Assembly (NCBI GenBank): GCA_012931725.1
Contig: CM022949.1
Coordinates: 45,984,980-46,048,979 of the forward strand
Direction of reading: 5' to 3'
Origin: Litsea cubeba
Lineage: Eukaryota > Streptophyta > Magnoliopsida > Laurales > Lauraceae
Length of the DNA: 64,000 nt
Numbering within the stretch: position 1 is the stretch's first letter; every line of letters begins with the position of its first letter. This document shows positions 56,904 to 64,000 of this stretch, one piece after another. The notes under the pieces were generated by a model that did no database searches, was not told the origin of the DNA, and saw only the letters and a program-made list of their open reading frames with translations. Made by a program: the position numbers and the translations under genes.

Positions 56904-58299
56904 ACATACCATTGTAAGATAATTTCTTGAAGTGGCCGATTAATGGTAGGATCAATAGTGCACTGTCTACTATAGTTTAAATTTTAACCTATAAATTAGT
57001 GGTCTTGATATAAGTGTCAGAGCGTGGAGCAAGAGCGTCGAAATGCTAAATTTTAAAATAATTATATGTGCAGAGCGCCTATACAATATTGTTCTTATGA
57101 GTTTATAAATAATTAACTAATAGGTACAAATATATCAAGTATTAAAAATGGAGAAAAAAAATTAACTTTGTAATTTGATCACATAAAATAGGAAATAATT
57201 AATATTTTAAATGAATTTTATTTATTTAAAAGATAACCGTCAAGCTTATAGAAAAAGAAAATATACATAAACTAAAAATTCTGCACGGTTCACTTCATAT
57301 TCAATTAATCCGCGCTCCGAGGACGGATCCGCTCCGAAAACGCCGATCCGCATTTTTGGAGTAGGATTGGGGAAGGGGAGGGGAGGTTCCTATTACTAAG
57401 GTTTTGATGGATTGGAATTTTAAATGGGCACTTAGAAATCCTAGGATTTCAATTGGGCCAAACAAATAATAGGCCATAAGCGGTCAACTTTCTCTTGTGG
57501 CCATTCCGTTAAATTTGCAAGCAACACTTAAAATAATTATTGGGATTTTGCAGGTGTAGTTGTGTTTAGACAAGGTCTTTGCCCAGATAATTGAAGTTTA
57601 AAGTACTTTCGCCATAGCTTCTCTTGCAATATCATTGGCATGAATGTGAAAATCTGAACATAGAAAATTTAAGTTTATTTTTAAGTTATTTTATGTTTAT
57701 TTAAATTTTAGGAATTTGATGAAAACTATACTATGATGTAATTTAAGAATTCAATGAAATTCAAGGATGTCTCTGTTATAAATCATTTGTCTTTCTAAAT
57801 CATAGACAAGATTTTTACGTTTTCATCTTCCATTTATTTTATAGATAAAAATCTTAGATGGATTAAATTAATTTATTTAATCAACTTACAGTCAAACAAG
57901 AATTTTTATATTTTTTATTGACATATTCTACATTATGAAGTAATAATTAAATCTATTCATTTTTCATACTTCATTTTTTTTTTTCAAGCACGGCCCTCCT
58001 TTGACTAGTTTTATATAAGTTTAATCTTAGGGGACTAACTTATCTTAAAAGTGTATTTGAATGATTATATTTCAATAAATAGGGTCCACCAAGGAGTCAC
58101 TTTTTTCCACAAGGTTTGTTCAAGAGAAAGTGAGAATAAGAGGCGGATAAGAAAATAAGAAATCTCCATGAAAACTATGAGTCCACTTTAAAAAATCCAA
58201 TAAAAACCGTGAATCCACCCTCAAAATCCAAATGAAAAATCCTCTCAAATGAAAATATTCGATCGCCCACTGAACACAGGGCTTAATCTCCCATCTACA
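56904..58299. other. Intergenic AT-rich DNA
   Basis: No gene recognised. Confidence 0.5.
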
Positions 58300-59910
58300 G
58301 ATATCCTTATGATTTTGTGATTGGTTCTCTTACTAATAGAGTCAAGTGAAGTAAAAATAATTTGGAAGAAAGAATAAAATATAAGTGGGTTATTATTGTA
58401 TTTTATTTTTAGTTGTTTGTTATGAAATCTTTTTGACTTTTTATATGGAAAAGTGAAGTTTTTTTGGATTTTATCGGATAAAGGTGGTTGCTTTTTGATT
58501 TTTTTTTTAAAAAAAAATTAAAGAGATTTTTGAATAAAGTGCATTTAATGTGACATCATATGGAGGTTTTAATTGACTTTTATTAGTGAAGTGCCCAACT
58601 AGCCCAAGTTCACTGATGGATAGAGGGTTTTAATCTTTCATTTACAAAAGCTCTTGTCTTTTGTAAGAAACATGTGGCCAACCTGCCATGGGGACCTAAT
58701 TCAAATAAAGCAATTCACTATGAGGAGAGACATGAAACATGAAAGTCTCTGTCTCTTTCCTCTGCTTTTGAAAATGGGGCGGCACCGGGCCTATTGATGA
58801 TTCTCTTTGTTCTTTGAGTCAGTCTTCTTTGCTTTCCATCCATTCAATCTTCTTTTGCTTTCCATCTCATCTCCTCCCTGCTTCCAACCAAGTGCTCTGC
58901 TGCTTTTACAAAGCGTCTACTTTTACAACAGCAATAAGTGGTTTCAGCGCAATTTGTATGTTGCTTCCTGAGAGTTAAAAATTGTGTGTCCCGGCACGCC
59001 TTGATCGGCTCTGTATGGCCCGGCCCGTGCCTGGTAAAGGTTCCATGGCCCAGCCCGGCACATTTGGATTGGAAATGGGAACCCATCAGTCAGAAAACAG
59101 GCAGACGTTGCCTATAAATACCCCCTCCCTCTCATTTTCATCACTCACCTTCAGTTTTTGAATGCACTGTCTCGCTGGGCTCTCTCTCTCGGGCGCTTTT
59201 TCTCGCACGCAAAGATCAAGATCAAATCATCAAGGCCCAAGGCGCTCTCTATCTCTGTGTAAGAACTTCTCAAAAGTTCATCTCTCTTCTAGCTATCTCT
59301 TTATTTAAAATTTAATTTTTATTTAGCATAAACATATTAATATTATATAAATACCTTTCTTACATAACATATCATAACAGAGGCCAGAGGGCATCCCTCA
59401 TCTGAGCCTGAGCATAATACGGTGAGTGCGTGCAGGTGCTTTGGAACAAGTGGTGGGGCCGGCTGTTTGACCCATCCGACTCGATCATTAAATAGAGACT
59501 CCCCTTATAGTCCTGTGTCTGAATGATTTGGACACGTTTAGCTGGTGGATCTAATATGCACTCATTTTGGATGGTGAAAATTCATTGGTGGTGGATGACC
59601 GTGGATCGGATCAGAGATTCGGGGCTCCCACAGTAAATAAATTAAATATTTAATGGATCATATTTTATCTCTTTTTTTTCATAAATTTAATTTTTTTTAT
59701 AGAATATAAATGGCCGAATCATCTGAATTTTTAGGCCTTCGGCTCAGAAAAAAATAATCTGCTTCCAACTCCATTCCATTTTGTTTACAGGATATAGTCT
59801 TTCTTCTCGAGTCTTATTTTAAGCATATCTGCAGGTCAAGTCTTCTTCACACTCGAAGCTGATAAATCACATCTTTGCTCATTGGAATCTACCAAAGCAA
59901 AAGGTCCGAT
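58300..59910 (+). repeat. Promoter-bearing segment related to 50.5-51.4 kb
   Basis: Shares ordered blocks with 50480-51370. It includes a well-formed TATA box at 59113 and a probable leader exon, but no coding sequence follows within the window before the gypsy LTR. Confidence 0.65.
59113..59120 (+). promoter_or_regulatory. TATA box with downstream leader
   Basis: GCCTATAAATACCCCCTCCC is followed after about 30 bp by CATCACTCACCTTCAG, a likely start region. CTGTGTAAGAAC at 59255-59266 could be a 5' splice site. The gene it served is not visible. Confidence 0.55.
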
Positions 59911-61029
59911 TTCTCTACTACTCTCTCTCAAATATCCTTCCATTTTTTATCCATGCAATTCTTTATAAAAAGACGCCAACTATTTGTTATTTTCGTGTAC
60001 TTAAACTATACATATTGTAGCATTGACTAGAAGAAAGATTTGTTTAAAATGCTCATACCAATTAATCTGTTCATTCTATTTCTTTAATTTGTAAATGTCT
60101 CGTTCGTTTGCAACAAACTATCATATAAATTTTTGGTCAAATGGGCCATCACTAAAATTTTGGAATTGCATTACAAAGAAAGTAAACCAGATAAATGGTA
60201 ACATATGTGTTTTTTAAATTAAAACCCTATTTCCAATCAATCAATTAAATTAGACAAGATGACCAAGCACATAAGCAGTCATGGTTTCCTCTGCTCTGCT
60301 TTCTCTTTTGCTTTCGCATGTGGGTCCGGTCAAGCCATGATATTTCCAAGCAAAATTGCTCCCTTGCTTGCTTCCTTCCAACCCATTGCACGGCACCTTT
60401 TCAAAGAAAGAGATTCTCTACGGAATTTATCAGTTGCTTCCGTCTCATTGTCATGGTCTATTTATAAGGACTCTCCTTTTTTTAAGTCTTACTAGAGTTT
60501 ATTTGTTATGAAGTCTATTTCAGAACTAAAGTTGCTCTCTTTCATCTTTGCTCTTTGTAATCTGAAGGTCTGATATCTCTACCCTCTCAGTCTCTCTTTC
60601 AGGATGGTTTTTTTTTTTTTTTTTTTTTTTTGTCTGTTTTTCCCCTTCTACTTTGTAGTTATACCTAATTATTTCTCAGAACGATGCACGATATACACAT
60701 ATATTGTAACGTTCACACCATAAAATGTAAACTGACTGGTGTGTTAGTTATGCACGTGGACATGGACATGTCCCCATTCTAAACCTAGAGAAACCAGAAG
60801 TGACTCGATCTGCACCATTACTATAGCACATAAGTTTTTAAAAGATCCATGCTTATTTAATATGTATTAGTAGAGGACAAACTAACAATCAGTAGAATGT
60901 ATGATTTTAAAAGAACCTAAGTCAGCTCTCTTGTTTCATCTTTGCTCTCGGTAATTTGTCAACGAAGGTCTGATTTCTCAATCCTCTCTCTTCCATGATA
61001 GTTTTGTTCTTCTTTTGCTGGTTTGAATT
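59911..61029. other. Intergenic DNA with repeat copies and a 24-T run
   Basis: Holds a promoter-like repeat (60350-60580) and T24 at 60608-60631. A 78-codon frame at 60259-60495 is open but matches no family I know. Confidence 0.45.
60350..60580 (+). repeat. Dispersed promoter/leader-like repeat, copy 3
   Basis: TTGCTTCCTTCCAACCCATT, AGAGATTCTCTACGGAATTT, TGGTCTATTTATAAGGAC and TTTCAGAACTAAAGTTGCTC parallel 6400-6640 and 47690-47880. A further short copy of the last block is at 60920-60985. Confidence 0.55.
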
Positions 61030-61884
61030 TGTGTGGGGAGATTTTCAAGACATCAAGATTATGTTGTTCTCGGCGATAAGATGTCAATTAGCACGCCCAC
61101 GTGCCATCCAGACACACCTCGGCCGCCGGGATAAAGGCCTCAGCCGAAACCAGACTGACTTCGGCTGTCCACGCCGAGCTCGGCTATTAAAGTTGACCTC
61201 GGCTGTGTGCCTGACTCCGGCTGAAAGAGCCGGGACGGAAGCCGAGATGAAGAACAATCCTGGTCTCGCCCCCACACCCGCCACGTCACCAGACTCGTGG
61301 CAGAATGTGGGCACTAGCCAGTGAAACAGCTGGGCCACCCTCAGCCGTCCACAATCTTCGCCAGATCACTGACAGGGCGGCATCTAGCGGCTGTAGCCAA
61401 GTCAGGGCAGAGCCCGAGGATGGATACGATGGGACCTTTACCGCCAAAGGCGTGCAACACGATCAGGTCCAACGTGACATGCATTTAATGCATTGTGGGC
61501 TGATCGGACTGGCAATAAATGCTTTATGGGCTGTGATGGACCCGCATTTATTACTTTGTGGGCTGATGGAAACATCCCTATCAAATCTAGGGCCCACTCC
61601 AAGATATCAGGTAGAGTCCTCTATAAATAGGACAACATTCCATAACAAAGGTACGCAATACACATTCATTAGAGCCGTCACTCTGCCTCTCTTCTTCCTC
61701 TCCTACCTTTGTTCAGTTCATACACTAACTTAGGCATCGGAGAGCCTTGCGCCACTCAGGCCAGGGTCCTCTGACCGTTTGTTCTTCCCCTTTCAGGCTT
61801 TGAGGCAGCTGACCTTCATCACACGTTTGGATAAGTCCTATCAGGCACCCCATAATCTTGTGAGTTACTATTTCTGCACTTACA
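61030..61884 (+). repeat. 5' LTR of the second gypsy element (855 bp)
   Basis: TG...CA ends, a TATA box CTATAAATAGGAC (TATAAATA 61622-61629) and the conserved block CAGGGTCCTCTGACCGTTTG near 61760. Confidence 0.85.
61622..61629 (+). promoter_or_regulatory. TATA box of the second gypsy LTR
   Basis: TATAAATA in CCTCTATAAATAGGAC, at the same relative place as in the first element. Confidence 0.65.
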
Positions 61885-61886
61885 AT

Positions 61887-61903
61887 TGGCGCCATCTGTG
61901 GGA
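61887..61903 (+). promoter_or_regulatory. Primer-binding site of the second gypsy element
   Basis: TGGCGCCATCTGTGGGA, two bases after the LTR; one base differs from the first element's PBS (GCCGT versus GCCAT). Confidence 0.75.
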
Positions 61904-61931
61904 ATGTATTAGCCTAATCTTCCCAAGCACC

Positions 61932-64000
61932 ATGCATCCAAAAGCCAAGAAAGGTGGAGAATCTTCAAGAGCGATGGTCCAGCTACCGGGCTCGTCGCTG
62001 GACGCCCCTCCTCAGGGACGGTCTGGGGTAGGGCCTGGCGCAACCGCAGCTGAAGAGCGTCCGGACACGCGCATCTTCGTCTCAGTTCCATTCCCAGAGC
62101 AATTTGAGGATTCGTCCCCGGGTGAGGAAGTCATGCCTCCCCGACGGGACGAACGGCGACAAGAGCGTCCCCGGAAGGACAAAACCGTTGCAGTCAGCAG
62201 GTCGCACTGTCCATGGCACTTCGCGGACGATGGGGATATCGCGGCCCAAAACATCCTTATCCAGGAGCAGGAGAAGTTAATTCGCCGGCTCCAGCAGCAA
62301 CTAAGAGCAGGAGGAGCTACCTCGTTAAGGCAACCTTCCGGGCGCCAAGGCAAGAAGAGAGCCGCCCAGAGCAAGGTGATCCCTTCCTCCCACGAGGATT
62401 GGAGGACTTATTTGGACGAAAAGCGCAGTCGGGCCCACGACGAAGGCTCGAGTAATAGTCGAAGCCGTCGTGGCCGGGACAGCCGAGCTCATAGCCATCA
62501 CAGTCAAGGCCACTCGAAGCGGAAGTCGGAGACGTTGTCACCATAGAAAGATGACAAACAGGAATGGCTCGATAGGCGTATCAAGTTGGTTGTCCAGTGC
62601 AATCTAGAGATGGCCGGACTCGCCCAAGACCAGTAGGATATTTGCGGCCCCGCCGATCTGGGGGTCTCCCCCTTTACACGGGACATCAAGGAGACTCCCC
62701 TGCTCAAGAAGTTCTCCGTTCCGCGATTCGTCCACTACGACGGAGTCTCGGATCCCGCCGCTCATCTCCAACATTTCTCTCAGAGGATGTTTATCTGGGG
62801 GGACGAGGGCCACCTGAACTGTAAAATCTTCTCCTCCAGTTTGGGTGACCTCCCCCTGAAGTGGTTCTGCGCCCTCCCAGAGAAATCTATCTCGAGTTGG
62901 AGACAGCTCCAGCTCTCCTTCTTGAAGAAATTTTAAGCCTACAGCGTCGTTCCCAAGACCGATGCTAATATAATGGCCCTGAAGATGAAGCAGGACGAGA
63001 ACATTACCCAGTTCGCCAAGCGATTCTGGGCGACTTACAGCCAAATCGAAGTCTCCAAGAACAAAGTGGCAGTTTTCGCCTTTCAAAATGCTCTGTTCCC
63101 AAGAAACGAGCTAAGGAAAGATCTGGCCGGAGACCCTGTGACCTCCGTGCCAGCCTTGATGTCCAGGGTGAAGCCCTATATTGCCTGGGAGGAAGATGAT
63201 ATTCGGGCCAGGGAAAGCCATGGCACAGGGCACAAGGACAAGGGCGACCAGCCCCATAAGAAGGACAAGAAACCCTTCCGAAGAGAATAGCCGAACCAAG
63301 CTTGGGTTTCGACGTCGGCAAAAGCCCCAGCGTCCAAATCTGGGGGCAGCAGGAAACCCATGCCTCCCTCCAATTCCTGTCAAGCTGTGAATACCATCTT
63401 CAACGAGCCGATCCACCAGATCATGAATAAGATCAAGCACATGCCATTCTTCAGCTGGCCCCAGCCCATGCAGGGCGACCCCTCCTCCCGTGACCAGAGC
63501 AGGTTTTGCGCCTACCACAAGCAGAACGGGCATAAGACCGAGGAGTGTAGGATCCTGAAGTCACACCTGGAGAAGCTCGCCAAGGAAGGCCACTGGAAGG
63601 ATTACATCAAGACAGGAGATGCTAGCAGCGGCCGAACTCATCAAAGCGCTGACAAGGACCCAGACAGCGACGAATCAGAAAAGATCATCAATGTCATCTA
63701 TCTGGTACCCTCAGTGCCTTCTCCCTCCCCTAGGCGCAGCGCCCAGGCTTGTCCCGAGGCCAGGCAGACCTATCATGGGAAAGAGGTGATGAGGGCCGAG
63801 CTCGAACCAGCGTCCAAGAGAGCACGGCGCGAGCGCCCAGCTATCTCATTTTCGGATAAGGACCTCGAAGGAGTGCAGCTTGCCCATAACAATCCTCTGT
63901 CCTAACATTGAAGCTACGGGACTTTACGGTGAAAAGAATCATCATCGACTCCGGCAGCTCATCCGAAATCTTCTACTACGAATGCTTCAAGAAGATGGGA
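61932..64000 (+). pseudogene. gag-pro: Decayed gag-protease of the second gypsy element
   Basis: Starts MHPKAKKGGESSRAMVQLPG at 61932. In one continuous frame it meets TAG 62544, TAG 62634, TAA 62934, TAG 63288 and TAA 63903, with the gag homology continuing across each (CKIFSSSLGDLPLKWFCALP, FCAYHKQNGHKTEEC). A small indel near 63900 moves the protease motif IIDSGSSSEI into another frame. Compared with the intact gag-protease at 31209-33797, it is an older, inactivated copy. It runs off the window end. Confidence 0.9.

Larger units (their letters stand above)
61030..64000 (+). mobile_element. Second gypsy element of the same Tat family, truncated by the window
   Basis: The 5' LTR starts TGTGTGGGGAGATTTTC at 61030 and ends TTACA at 61884. 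ATTGGCGCCATCTGTGGGAA (PBS) follows. LTR and gag are clearly related to 21723-34844 (shared GGCATCGGAGAGCCTTGCGCC; same gag motifs) but with substantial divergence. It is oriented opposite to the first element. The rest lies beyond the window. Confidence 0.88.

Noticed and set aside
61779..62546. Start of gag at the upstream end of the 255-codon frame
   Set aside because: The frame opens inside the LTR; the conserved gag start is the ATG at 61932 after the PBS, matching the first element.

Overview
The window is nuclear DNA of a flowering plant. The evidence is spliced genes with GT-AG introns, plant-only families (plant mobile domain, CC-NB-ARC, Tat-type Ty3/gypsy, TRIM, CACTA, Mutator-like elements) and AT-rich intergenic DNA. 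Residue-level style (RPS2-like CNL, NOT3 fragment) hints at an early-diverging or magnoliid-type angiosperm, but this is only an impression. No intact host gene is visible: almost everything is transposable-element DNA, much of it nested, and the few host-derived sequences are fragments or pseudogenes.

Layout: (1) 1-6258, the right part of a Mutator-like element (MULE) carrying a decayed minus-strand gene with a plant mobile domain and an Ulp1-type protease. (2) 8149-13751, a complete PIF/Harbinger element (TTA target duplications) with an intact 403-residue transposase and a broken Myb/SANT-like accessory gene. (3) 15467-20545, a CACTA element with GC-rich subterminal repeats that holds two exons of the CCR4-NOT subunit NOT3 and a LINE RNase H scrap. 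(4) 21298-36470, an old LINE cut by a complete 13.1-kb Tat-lineage gypsy element (21723-34844, GATCC duplications) and by a small LTR element (35218-36149). (5) 36777-39110, a second decayed LINE. (6) 39741-41312, a truncated CC-NB-ARC resistance-gene relic whose 3' end runs into an unrelated tail with an LDLNLPP (EAR-like) motif. (7) 42065-42457, a complete 393-bp TRIM; then tandemly duplicated DNA to 44668. (8) 45284-47262, a Helitron filled with about eleven ~145-bp tandem repeats. (9) 50.5-51.4 kb and 58.3-59.9 kb, diverged copies of one promoter-like segment, the first carrying a solo LTR of the TRIM family. (10) 52078-52888, a short MULE-like element, and 53152-56894, a complete MULE (9-bp duplications, long TIRs) with an F-box fragment and an Ulp1 fragment. 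(11) 61030-64000, the 5' LTR and decayed gag of a second copy of the same gypsy family, in the opposite orientation.

The elements can be ordered in time by nesting. The large gypsy element is young (its LTRs differ at about a dozen positions by eye), yet its pol reading frame has three breaks, while gag-protease and an antisense three-exon ORF (Transposase_28-like, with its own TATA-like box) are open. I see no clear new defence or enzymatic system. The most unusual items are the two Ulp1-bearing MULEs with different palindromic tandem arrays placed next to the Ulp1 3' end, the NB-ARC/EAR-motif chimera, the NOT3-capturing CACTA, and the intact antisense gene in an otherwise disabled retrotransposon.
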